Both the position numbers and the translations under genes were made by a program. From contig NZ_GL831112.1 of NCBI RefSeq assembly GCF_000188295.1, forward strand, positions 1,355,324 through 1,361,641: 6,318 bases of DNA. The letters are read 5' to 3'. This stretch comes from Streptococcus vestibularis ATCC 49124. Its GTDB lineage: Bacteria; Bacillota; Bacilli; Lactobacillales; Streptococcaceae. A model generated the notes under the pieces. It was not told the DNA's origin, did not search any database, and saw nothing but the letters and a program-made list of their open reading frames with translations. Shown in pieces: positions 1 to 6,230 of the stretch; the stretch's first letter is position 1, and each line of letters starts with the position of its first letter.

Positions 1-141
1 TTTTTCATAGATGTGTTTTGTATTTCCTTTTTCGTCTACTTCAGTCTTAATAATCTTGTATCCTGGGATATCTTTAGTTGGTTTAGTTCCATCTTCTGTT
101 GGCGAAAGTGGGTTACCATCTTTATCAACGAATGAGGTATC
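1..141 (-). other. C-terminal linker after the repeat array (residues 1900-1946, continues outside)
   Basis: The 47 residues read FVDKDGNPLSPTEDGTKP, then KDIPGYKIIKT and DEKGNTKHIYEK. The pattern IPGY...T...D..GNT.HIY is common in streptococcal surface proteins just before the Pro-rich wall-spanning region and LPXTG anchor. It shows that the stalk array has ended, so the true C-terminus should be close beyond position 1. Confidence 0.7.
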
Positions 142-3100
142 AGGACGAACTGTAGGAGTGTAAGTAGCTGTGACTGGTGTTCCATTCTTATCTATACGTT
201 TAACGGTTACACCTGATGCTTTACCTACGAAGTCAGGTTCTGGTGTGAAGGTTACTTTACCGTTCTCATCGATTGTGTATGTTCCTTCTCCTGGTACTTT
301 CTTCTCAGTTGTGCCATCGTCAAATGTTGGTTTAACAGTTTCGTCGATTTCTACTGGTACTTCTTTACCGTTGATTGTTACTTTGCCACCTTCAAATGTT
401 GGTGTTCCTGATTGAGGTTGTCCTTTAGGACCTTCTGATTCAGAATCTTTTGAAGTTGGTGTTACTGGAACGACTACTGGAGTGTACTTAGCTGTGATTG
501 GTGTGCCGTTCTTATCCACACGTTTAACTGTTACTCCTGTCGCTTGACCAGTGAATGTTTTCTCTGGTGTGAATGTTACTGTACCATTCTCATCGATAGT
601 GTATGTTCCTTCACCTGGGACTTGCTTCTCAGTTGTGCCATCGTCAAATGTTGGTTTAACAGTTTCGTCGATTTCTACAGTTTTTTCTTCACCGTTAACT
701 GTTACTTTGCCACCTTCAAATGTTGGTGTTCCTGATTGAGTAGCACCTTGAACATTTGTAGTGATAACATCTGAACTTGTTGGTGTAGCTGGTTTTACAA
801 CTGGTGTGTAAGTAGCTTTAACTGGTGTGCCGTTCTTATCTTCGCGTTGAACTGTGACACCTGTTCCTTTACCTGTGAAGTTCTTTTCTGGTGTGAATGT
901 AACTGTTCCATCTGGAGCTACTGTGTATGTTCCTTCGCCTTCGATAGTTACTGAATCTACTGGATCTCCTGTTTTCGGATCTACCAATTTAGCTGGTTTA
1001 TCTTCGTTGATTTCTACAGTTTTTTCTTCACCGTTAACTGTTACTTTGCCACCTTCAAATGTTGGTTTACCTGTTTGAGTTGAACCTTGGATATCTTCTG
1101 TTACAGCGTCTGTTCCTGTTGGTGTTGCTTTCTTAACAACTGGTGTATACTTAGCTGTGACTGGTGTACCGTTTTTATCTTCACGTTGAACTGTGACACC
1201 TGTTCCTTTTCCTGTGAAGTTCTTCTCTGGTGTGAAGGTAACTGTTCCATCTGGAGCTACTGTGTATGTTCCTTCGCCTTCGATCGTTACTGAATCAACT
1301 GGATCTCCTGTTTTCGGATCTACCAATTTAGCTGGTTTATCTTCGTTGATTTCTACAGTTTTCTCTTTACCATCAATTGTTACTGTTCCACCCTTGAATT
1401 CAGGTTTACCTGTTTGAGTTGAACCTTGGATATCTTCAGTTACAGTATCTGTTCCTGTTGGAGTTACAGGTTTAACTTCTGGTGTGTAAGAAGCTTTAAC
1501 CGGTGTGCCGTTCTTATCTTGACGAACGACTTCAACACCTTTGGCTACTCCTGTAAATTGTGGTTCTGGCTTGAAGGTTACTGTTCCGTCTGGAGCTACT
1601 GTATATGTTCCTTCGCCTTCTACAGTTACTGAATCAACTTGTTCTCCTGTTTTTGGATCCACCAATTTAGCTGGTTTATCTTCATCAATTTCAACAATCT
1701 TCTCTTCACCGTTAACCATAGCTGTTCCGCCTTGGAATACTGGTTTACCTGTTTGAGTTGCACCTTGAACATCGACAGATTTAGCTGGATCTGCTGTTGG
1801 TGTTACTCCTACGATTGTTGGTGTGTAGGTTGTCGAAACTTTAGTTCCGTTTTCGTCTTCTGCTTGTACGTTAACTGGTTGTACTTTACCTTTGTAAGCT
1901 TTGTTAGTTGGTGTGAATGTTACTTTGTTAGTAGCTGGGTCAATTGTGTATTCCCCTACTTTGTTTCCTTCTGGATCTAAAGCGTCTACTGGAGTACCAG
2001 GAACTACTGGGTTACCTGAAGCATCAAGAAGAACCGCTGAGTTAGCTTTGATTGGTACTGATTTTTTAACACCTTCTACTGTTGTTTCACCAGGTGCAAA
2101 TGTTACAGTTCCATCTTGTACTTCACCTTGGATTCCTGAAGATTCCGCTGGTGTTGCTGTTGGTGTTACACCTACGATGTGTGGAGTGTAAGTAGTGTTT
2201 ACTTTAGTTCCATTTTTATCTTCTGCTTGAACTTTAGCTGGAGTTACTTTACCAGTGTAAGTTTTGTCAGTTGGTGTGAATGTTACTTCACCTGTTGCTG
2301 GGTTTACGGTGTATTCCCCTACTTTGTTTCCTTTTTCATCTAATGCATCTACTGGACCATTTGCTTCTGTTCCATCTGGATTCAATAGTTTTACAGAGTT
2401 TTCTTTAATTGGTACTTCTGCATTTCCTGCTGTGAATGTTGGTGTTCCTTTTTGAGTTTCACCTTGTACTCCTGCAGAGTCTGCTGGTTTAGCTGTTGGT
2501 TCTACAGCTGTTACTGTTGGAGTGTATTTTGTAGTAGCTGTAGCTGTTACATCTTGTCCATCTTTATTTTGACCTACTGGTGCTGTTAATGTTACGTCAA
2601 CACCTGTTGCAGTTCCTTTGAATGTTGGAAGTGGTTGGAATGTTACTTCACCTGTTGTTGGATTGATTGTGTAAGTTCCTTCTCCATCTACAGTTACAGA
2701 GTCAACTTTAGCTCCAGTTTTTGGATCTACTAATTTAGCTGGGTATGTAGCACTTGGTGTTACAGTTGCAGCATTATCAGTTCCTGCATCAGTTTTGAAT
2801 GTTGGAGTTTTCTTCTGTGCTTTTCCTTGAACATCAGTTGATGTTTCAGGATCGGCAGTGATTTCTTTTGGAGTTACGTTTGGTACATAAACTGCGTCCA
2901 TAGTTTTTGTAGTAGTTGTATGTGTACCATCATTGATGTTGACAAGACCGTGTTGATCTGTCAATGAAGTCCATCCAGTTGATTGACCATTAGCGTCTAC
3001 CGCACGAAGTACGATACCATCAGCTTTACCTACGAAGTTAGCTTCTGGAGTAAATGTTACACCTGTATCAGTTACTTCATACGTACCTTGACCCTCTTTA

Positions 3101-5838
3101 GTGTAAGTTTTAGCTAAAGTTCCATCTGGTTTAACAATCATTACACCTTCAGTTTGCACTTTTTTAGTTGATGCTAAACTAATTGAATTACGTTGTTCAG
3201 TGTAATCGATTTTACCATAAGCATTGAATGTAGTTTTACCATTGTTAGAACCTAATTCAGATGCATCAGCTTCTACACGGTTAACAAATTCAATACCGAT
3301 ATTTTGTTTTTCACCTTGTTTACCAGTAGTTTCTTCATAGTCTCCACGTGGTGGGTGAGAAACTCGGATTTGGTTATCTTCAACTTCCCCAGAGTATGCA
3401 ATTCCTGTAGCTTTTTCTACTTGATCTTCATCTTTTGCGATACGAACACGGAAGTTTACAACATCCTTACTAGTATCGATGACTTGGGTATTTGTAAATG
3501 TAAGTTCTACTTCTTGACCATTTCCAGTTACTGTAGCGATATTAGATTCTTCACCTTTATCAAATTTACCATTTCCGTTGAAATCAATAAATCCACGCAC
3601 ATAAGCTGGTGCAACAGTATCTGTGTATTTGTCATTACCATTTGCCGAAGCAATAACCTTAACTTTATAAGTATTGTCCGGAGCTTTAACTAATTGTACC
3701 TCTGGAAGACCCGTATCTTTATTTTGTTTAAAGTTATCTGGAGCAATAAGTTGATCTACACCTTCATCAGCATTATCTTTTGCATCATCTGAATCTACTC
3801 CAACTACACGAGTACCTGGCGCAGAGTCAATATCCGCTTTTACTTTACCTAAATATGGTTGTTGAATCTGTTTAATTGCTTTTGTGTCATAATCTATAGA
3901 TTGTGTTCTTAAGTAGTGTTCAGCCATTCCATAAGATTCTGGAAGATCTCCAAAGTCAGAGAACTTGATACCAATCATAGAAGATTGTTGTCCAGAAGAC
4001 ATGATGTATAGTCCTACTTCTGTTACATTGGCAGTAGATAATATTGCTGTTCCTGATCCGTTTTGGTTTAGAGCACCTCCAAACACTTGAGATCCAAGAC
4101 CTGCAGTAGCAGCATCAGGAGTAGCAAATTTTCCACCACTTAAGGCATTATAGAATTTTTCATCTTGCCATTTAAGGACAGCAGTTTTACCACCATTCAT
4201 ATCTTTAAATTGATCAAGTGGACGATAAGCATTTTTATTTGTTTTATATCCAACAATTGCAGCTAAGTCCCATGGTGTACCATCTGTTGTATAGATTTCA
4301 GACTCAAGCGGTCCGACGTCTTCCCCAGAAGTCATAACGATACCAGGTTTAACAGCTTTACCGTTATAAGTCGCTGTTACTTCAAATTTAACCCCAGCTG
4401 CTTGACCGTTTTTAGGTTGACCCGCAGGGTTAGTTCCTGCGATTGTTGTTTTAGCATTACCAGTTGTCAAACCAGAATTGGCAACGTGTGTCCACTGGTT
4501 CTGAGGATTCGCACCTAATCCTGTTGCACCATTTTCTGGATTGAATTTATTTTCTTTATCAGGTTGATAAGAACTTTCTAAATCAGTTCCAGCAACACGA
4601 TTTTTGAATATTTCTGTTGATTCGAACGGTTTTAATTCTTTAACCTTCATAGTAACGATATAACCAGGAATCAATTCTTTTGTATAAGTAGAACCGATTT
4701 GAAGTTGGTTATTTGCGTTTAACCCTGTCCACGCATTTGTATCTCCAAAGTCTAACCATTGGATTTGGTCGTTTAAATCTTTAATTTCTTTTAGATTATC
4801 TTCTTTAGTTTTTACTTTGATATCTGATAGTGAAGAATATCCGTGATCTTCTAACCATTTTTTACCTGTTTCAGTACTTGCATCTTTAAGTGCTGTTGTT
4901 TGTGCATCTGCCAAGTTAACTGAAAACTTCCCGTCACGGCCAATTCCTGCATTTTTTAACTCATTGTAAACTGCAAGGATTGACTCGTTAAGGCGTTCCA
5001 ATTGAGCATCTACTTGCTCTTTTGTCACACTCTTATCAGCTAGAAGAGTCTTAGTTTTAGCAATAACCTCTTTGTTTTTAGCGACTGCTTCTGTAACTGC
5101 TGCCTTGTTTTCTTCTTTGACATCAGCCTTAGCTAGTTCAGTCTCAGCCAATTTGTTAGTTACTTCAGCTTCTGATGATACTTGTGTTAGAGTTGTTTTT
5201 GCTACTGAAAGATCTTTTTCAGCTGGAGTAGCTTTCTTTTCAGCTTCAGCTTTTGCTACTTCTTCTTCAGACGCTTGTTTCTTGTCGAAACCAGCAGTAT
5301 TCGACTCAGTTACAACTGTGCTCAACGCTGATACAGTTTCTGCTTGTGCATCTACATCTGCTTGGCTAGCGTCTCCCTTAGCTAGAGTTGCTTTAGCTGT
5401 TGCCAACACTTCCTTAGCTGAGTTTACTACTGTAGCATCTGCGTATTTAGCAGTTGAAAGTTTAGACTCCAAAGTAGCAATACTTGCTTCAAGGATAGCC
5501 TTGTTTACTTTTTTAGTATCTTCTACTTTAACTTCAGGTTTCACTTCTGTAGCTTTTTCAGTTTCTGGATTAACAGTCTCTGTATTCACAGTTTCTGGCT
5601 TCGCAGTCTCTACTGTTTCGGCTTTAGGCTCAGCCTTTTCCGTCTCTTTGTCACCTTGACTAGAAGCAGATGTTGTAATAGCTGTTTCAGCTGATTGTAC
5701 TTCCGTCGCTGATACTACACCATTACCTAAGAACATTAAACCAGCTGCAATCGCTACTGATGCCGCTCCAAAGCTGTACTTACGAATACCGTAACGAATG
5801 TACTTCTCCGCTCGAAAATCTTGTTGTTTCCCTTGCAT
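1..5838 (-). CDS. CshA-like giant fibrillar surface adhesin, YSIRK signal, 3' end outside window
   Basis: This is a secreted, wall-anchored adhesin forming a long surface fibril, with a binding head at the N-terminus and a repeat stalk. The frame is open for 1946 codons from ATG at 5838 to the window edge without a stop. The start is fixed by AGGAGG 11 bases upstream and by a YSIRK signal peptide directly after it. Visible order: signal (1-44), Pro/Glu-rich stretch (45-108), helical region (109-297), NR2-like domain (about 358-627), GEVED module (628-835), nine CshA-type repeats (868-1899), C-terminal linker (1900 on). No cysteine was read. S. gordonii CshA (about 2500 residues, 17 repeats) is the family reference; it binds fibronectin and mediates coaggregation. 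Having fewer repeats, this protein should form a shorter stalk. The LPXTG anchor is expected just past position 1 but is not seen. Family assignment is strong; the ligand is inferred. No symbol is given because cshA and cshB paralogues cannot be told apart here. Confidence 0.93.
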   Translation of the reverse strand, partial: MQGKQQDFRAEKYIRYGIRKYSFGAASVAIAAGLMFLGNGVVSATEVQSAETAITTSASSQGDKETEKAEPKAETVETAKPETVNTETVNPETEKATEVKPEVKVEDTKKVNKAILEASIATLESKLSTAKYADATVVNSAKEVLATAKATLAKGDASQADVDAQAETVSALSTVVTESNTAGFDKKQASEEEVAKAEAEKKATPAEKDLSVAKTTLTQVSSEAEVTNKLAETELAKADVKEENKAAVTEAVAKNKEVIAKTKTLLADKSVTKEQVDAQLERLNESILAVYNELKNAGIGRDGKFSVNLADAQTTALKDASTETGKKWLEDHGYSSLSDIKVKTKEDNLKEIKDLNDQIQWLDFGDTNAWTGLNANNQLQIGSTYTKELIPGYIVTMKVKELKPFESTEIFKNRVAGTDLESSYQPDKENKFNPENGATGLGANPQNQWTHVANSGLTTGNAKTTIAGTNPAGQPKNGQAAGVKFEVTATYNGKAVKPGIVMTSGEDVGPLESEIYTTDGTPWDLAAIVGYKTNKNAYRPLDQFKDMNGGKTAVLKWQDEKFYNALSGGKFATPDAATAGLGSQVFGGALNQNGSGTAILSTANVTEVGLYIMSSGQQSSMIGIKFSDFGDLPESYGMAEHYLRTQSIDYDTKAIKQIQQPYLGKVKADIDSAPGTRVVGVDSDDAKDNADEGVDQLIAPDNFKQNKDTGLPEVQLVKAPDNTYKVKVIASANGNDKYTDTVAPAYVRGFIDFNGNGKFDKGEESNIATVTGNGQEVELTFTNTQVIDTSKDVVNFRVRIAKDEDQVEKATGIAYSGEVEDNQIRVSHPPRGDYEETTGKQGEKQNIGIEFVNRVEADASELGSNNGKTTFNAYGKIDYTEQRNSISLASTKKVQTEGVMIVKPDGTLAKTYTKEGQGTYEVTDTGVTFTPEANFVGKADGIVLRAVDANGQSTGWTSLTDQHGLVNINDGTHTTTTKTMDAVYVPNVTPKEITADPETSTDVQGKAQKKTPTFKTDAGTDNAATVTPSATYPAKLVDPKTGAKVDSVTVDGEGTYTINPTTGEVTFQPLPTFKGTATGVDVTLTAPVGQNKDGQDVTATATTKYTPTVTAVEPTAKPADSAGVQGETQKGTPTFTAGNAEVPIKENSVKLLNPDGTEANGPVDALDEKGNKVGEYTVNPATGEVTFTPTDKTYTGKVTPAKVQAEDKNGTKVNTTYTPHIVGVTPTATPAESSGIQGEVQDGTVTFAPGETTVEGVKKSVPIKANSAVLLDASGNPVVPGTPVDALDPEGNKVGEYTIDPATNKVTFTPTNKAYKGKVQPVNVQAEDENGTKVSTTYTPTIVGVTPTADPAKSVDVQGATQTGKPVFQGGTAMVNGEEKIVEIDEDKPAKLVDPKTGEQVDSVTVEGEGTYTVAPDGTVTFKPEPQFTGVAKGVEVVRQDKNGTPVKASYTPEVKPVTPTGTDTVTEDIQGSTQTGKPEFKGGTVTIDGKEKTVEINEDKPAKLVDPKTGDPVDSVTIEGEGTYTVAPDGTVTFTPEKNFTGKGTGVTVQREDKNGTPVTAKYTPVVKKATPTGTDAVTEDIQGSTQTGKPTFEGGKVTVNGEEKTVEINEDKPAKLVDPKTGDPVDSVTIEGEGTYTVAPDGTVTFTPEKNFTGKGTGVTVQREDKNGTPVKATYTPVVKPATPTSSDVITTNVQGATQSGTPTFEGGKVTVNGEEKTVEIDETVKPTFDDGTTEKQVPGEGTYTIDENGTVTFTPEKTFTGQATGVTVKRVDKNGTPITAKYTPVVVPVTPTSKDSESEGPKGQPQSGTPTFEGGKVTINGKEVPVEIDETVKPTFDDGTTEKKVPGEGTYTIDENGKVTFTPEPDFVGKASGVTVKRIDKNGTPVTATYTPTVRPDTSFVDKDGNPLSPTEDGTKPTKDIPGYKIIKTEVDEKGNTKHIYEK
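142..405 (-). repeat. CshA-type fibril repeat R9, last of the array (residues 1812-1899)
   Basis: 88 residues, TPTF to YTPTVRP. Same subtype as R8 (ETVKPTFDDGTTEKKVPGEG). The 54 bases at 301-354 are identical to 625-678 in R8. It lacks the inter-repeat QG..Q.G tail because the array stops here and the C-terminal linker starts. Confidence 0.9.
406..729 (-). repeat. CshA-type fibril repeat R8 (residues 1704-1811)
   Basis: 108 residues, TPTF to PKGQPQSG. The PAKLVDPKTG block of R5-R7 is replaced by ETVKPTFDDGTTEKQVPGEG. This shortens the unit from 339 to 324 bases. R9 shares the same replacement. The later core (TVTFTPEKTFTGQATGVTV) stays close to R6/R7. Confidence 0.92.
730..1068 (-). repeat. 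CshA-type fibril repeat R7, R6/R8 mosaic (residues 1591-1703)
   Basis: 113 residues, KPTF to VQGATQSG. Its opening (EGGKVTVNGEEKTVEI) is the same as in R8, with 58 identical bases (1009-1066 against 670-727). Its middle is the same as in R6. The two identity blocks overlap at 1009-1023, which marks the switch point. Confidence 0.92.
1069..1407 (-). repeat. CshA-type fibril repeat R6 (residues 1478-1590)
   Basis: 113 residues, KPEF to IQGSTQTG. Over 69 consecutive residues, from the E before KTVEINEDKP to DKNGTPV, it is identical to R7. At the DNA level the block 1298-1362 is identical to 959-1023. It differs from R7 in the first residues (KGGTVTIDGKE) and at the inter-repeat end. Confidence 0.92.
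1408..1746 (-). repeat. CshA-type fibril repeat R5 (residues 1365-1477)
   Basis: 113 residues, KPVF to IQGSTQTG. It has the same length and plan as R6 and R7 (EIDEDKPAKLVDPKTG, GEGTYTVAPDGTVTF) but is more diverged (PEPQFTGVAKGVEVVRQ). It looks like an older copy of the R6/R7 unit. Confidence 0.9.
1747..2109 (-). repeat. CshA-type fibril repeat R4 (residues 1244-1364)
   Basis: 121 residues, TVTF to VQGATQTG. Same subtype as R3 (VDALDPEGNKVGEYTIDP, KVTFTPTNKAYKGKV, AEDENGTKVSTTYTP). It is longer than R3 through extra residues near VEGVKKSVP and NPVVPGTP. Confidence 0.85.
2110..2445 (-). repeat. CshA-type fibril repeat R3 (residues 1132-1243)
   Basis: 112 residues, TPTF to IQGEVQDG. It belongs to a subtype shared with R4: LLNPDGT, then VDALDEKGNKVGEYTVNP, VTFTPTDKTYTGKV, and AEDKNGTKVNTTYTP. 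GEYT replaces the GEGTYT of other repeats. Confidence 0.85.
2446..2808 (-). repeat. CshA-type fibril repeat R2 (residues 1011-1131)
   Basis: 121 residues, TPTF to VQGETQKG. It has the PAKLVDPKTG block also found in R5-R7 and a GEGTYTINPTTGEVTFQP core. Before KYTPTV there is an insertion (APVGQNKDGQDVTATAT) where R5-R7 have a shorter DKNGTPV. Confidence 0.85.
2809..3237 (-). repeat. CshA-type fibril repeat R1, divergent and extended (residues 868-1010)
   Basis: It starts at KTTF and keeps the family core GQGTYEVTDTGVTFTPEANFVGKADG. It is 143 residues long against 108-121 for R2-R8. The extra length lies at the start (AYGKIDYTEQRNS) and in a segment before the closing YVP (STGWTSLTDQHG to HTTTTKTMDA). 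It is the first stalk repeat and joins the head. It ends with the inter-repeat element TDVQGKAQKK. Confidence 0.75.
3334..3957 (-). other. GEVED-type module between head and stalk (residues 628-835)
   Basis: It opens with DFGDLPESYG (628-637), the classic lead-in to GEVED domains, followed by an Asp-rich stretch (VVGVDSDDAKDNADEGVDQL). A GFIDFNGNGKFDKGEES segment (Asp752, Asn754, Asn756, Asp760) resembles a calcium-binding D-x-N-x-N-G loop. It closes with YSGEVEDNQI, the GEVED motif itself at 817-821. GEVED domains are beta-rich modules of secreted bacterial proteins with no settled function. Calcium binding is inferred from the acidic residues only. Confidence 0.75.
3958..4767 (-). other. 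CshA non-repetitive domain 2 (NR2)-like binding domain (residues about 358-627)
   Basis: The domain starts at QIQWLDFGDTNAW and continues with LQIGSTYTKELIPGYIVT, a KPFESTEIFKNRVAGT element, GVKFEVTATYNGKAVKPGIV and later VGLYIMSSGQQSSMIGI. These features match what I recall of the CshA NR2 family, a lectin-like beta sandwich that is the fibronectin-binding head in S. gordonii CshA. The 60 residues before it (298-357) form a junction with the helical region. Ligand specificity cannot be read from the sequence. The domain call is fairly confident, its exact edges are not. Confidence 0.75.
4948..5514 (-). other. Ala/Lys/Glu-rich helical region (residues 109-297)
   Basis: The composition is strongly Ala, Lys, Glu, Val and Leu with no Pro-rich breaks, which predicts helices or a coiled coil. 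Two blocks resemble the FIVAR-like three-helix units common in YSIRK proteins. The first is ILEASIATLESKLSTA through ASQADVDAQAETVSALS; the second is AAVTEAVAKNKEVIAKTK through SVTKEQVDAQLERLNESI. Both contain a (S/T)-x-x-x-VDAQ element. The region is high in Ala and Ser codons, which explains the long plus-strand open frame opposite it (5072-5659). Its role is unknown; it may project or bind ligand. Confidence 0.6.
5515..5706 (-). other. Pro/Glu/Thr-rich low-complexity segment of the mature N-terminus (residues 45-108)
   Basis: The segment has runs such as KAEPKAETVETAKPE and TVNTETVNPETE, a near-repeat of TV-NTE/NPE units. It is acidic and probably disordered. It falls where S. gordonii CshA carries its disordered NR1 region, which takes part in the catch-clamp binding of fibronectin. 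Whether this stretch or the helical one after it does that here is not known. Confidence 0.6.
5707..5838 (-). other. YSIRK/GxxxS signal peptide (residues 1-44)
   Basis: A charged N-terminus (MQGKQQDFRAEKYIR) leads into YGIRKYSFGAAS at residues 16-27, the YSIRK-GxxxS motif. A hydrophobic core, VAIAAGLMFLG, follows. Cleavage is predicted after VVSA (residue 44), before TEVQS. In streptococci and staphylococci this signal type directs secretion to the division septum and is tied to sortase-anchored proteins. Confidence 0.92.
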
Positions 5839-5849
5839 GCGAGTAACAA

Positions 5850-5855
5850 CCTCCT
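5850..5855 (-). promoter_or_regulatory. Ribosome binding site of the adhesin
   Basis: A perfect AGGAGG on the minus strand ends 11 bases before the ATG at 5838. It decides the start codon. The spacing is slightly long but normal for streptococcal surface protein genes. Confidence 0.9.
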
Positions 5856-5915
5856 TATAAATTATTTCACTTTTCAATGTACTTAGCACAAAAAAATCCG
5901 ACATTTTTAACATTT

Positions 5916-5924
5916 AATATAACA
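5916..5924 (-). promoter_or_regulatory. Alternative extended -10 element nearer the adhesin start
   Basis: The minus strand reads TGTTATATT, matching the extended -10 form TGnTATAAT at all but one position. No good -35 box lies at 16-18 bases; TTGGCA upstream is only 13 bases away. If used, the leader would be about 70 bases. It overlaps a short inverted repeat (AACATT at 5909-5914, AATGTT at 5924-5929) that could be an operator or chance. Confidence 0.25.
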
Positions 5925-6013
5925 ATGTTTTTATGCCAAAATTATGCACTCCGATACGTCTCAATGATATCACACTTCCGTATTGTAAGCAAACTATTAA
6001 ATTTAAAATTTAG

Positions 6014-6041
6014 ACTATAATAAATAAATTTTATTTTTCAA
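6014..6041 (-). promoter_or_regulatory. Putative sigma-A promoter of the adhesin gene
   Basis: On the minus strand a -35-like TTGAAA (6041-6036) is separated by 16 bases from a -10-like TATAGT (6019-6014). Each box matches the consensus at five of six positions. It lies between the upstream terminator and the adhesin start. Transcription would begin near 6007, leaving a leader of about 170 bases. The region is very AT-rich, so chance matches are likely and the call is tentative. Confidence 0.45.
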
Positions 6042-6168
6042 AATTATTTATAGTAGTAAATATATTTTTGTTTTTAAGTATCTATCCTCTTTTTAGTAAT
6101 ATTAAAATAATTTTTACCATTTTATTAAATGTTAGCAAACCTATTTTCAGAAAACATTTGTGAATTTC

Positions 6169-6200
6169 AAAAAACCAATGATTTTTACATCATTGGTTTT
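6169..6200 (-). terminator. Intrinsic terminator of the upstream LPXTG gene
   Basis: A perfect 12-bp inverted repeat (AAAACCAATGAT at 6171-6182, ATCATTGGTTTT at 6189-6200) encloses a 6-base loop. On the minus strand the stem runs into six Ts (6174-6169). It begins 30 bases after the TAA stop of the upstream gene. The stem is AT-rich, so termination may be moderate. In the plus direction the T run is only four bases, so it is better suited to minus-strand transcripts. Confidence 0.85.
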
Positions 6201-6230
6201 CTGCTATATTCGTTTATCAGAAAGATTTAA

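Larger units (their letters stand above)
5839..6168 (-). other. AT-rich intergenic region and leader of the adhesin gene
   Basis: About 330 bases separate the upstream terminator from the adhesin start codon. I see no convincing open reading frame or RNA gene here. It holds the two candidate promoters, the short AACATT/AATGTT inverted repeat and the ribosome binding site. The middle part (6000-6125) is almost entirely A and T. The part from 5945 to 5995 is less AT-rich and would fall within the leader if the distal promoter is used. Confidence 0.7.

Noticed and set aside
170..2455. Many short plus-strand open frames with Ser/Val/Pro-rich, mutually similar products
   Set aside because: They lie opposite the tandem repeats of the minus-strand adhesin and recur with the repeat period. 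Their similarity is a reflection of the coding repeats.
142..2808. Regularly spaced repeats suggesting a CRISPR array
   Set aside because: The period is 324-363 bases, and every copy is in frame and encodes the same protein domain. This is a coding tandem repeat.
3304..3693. 129-codon plus-strand open frame rich in Phe, Ile, Ser and Cys
   Set aside because: It is opposite the GEVED module, which has clear motifs in the minus frame. The product has no plausible protein composition or motif.
5072..5659. 195-codon plus-strand open frame rich in Ala, Ser and Val
   Set aside because: It is antisense to the Ala/Lys/Glu-rich helical region. The codon bias there (gct, gca, gaa, aaa) removes stops on the other strand. 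It has no good ribosome binding site or recognisable domain.
1..5838. Possible frameshift or pseudogene because no complete minus-strand frame closes in the window
   Set aside because: The frame set by the ATG at 5838 is the same frame that reads the motifs at the far end. Each repeat boundary checked is a multiple of three from the start, and no stop was met. The gene is only cut by the window edge.
6000..6125. Very AT-rich stretch considered as a mobile-element end or replication origin
   Set aside because: There are no terminal inverted repeats, target duplications or repeated boxes. It is ordinary promoter-region sequence for a low-GC organism.
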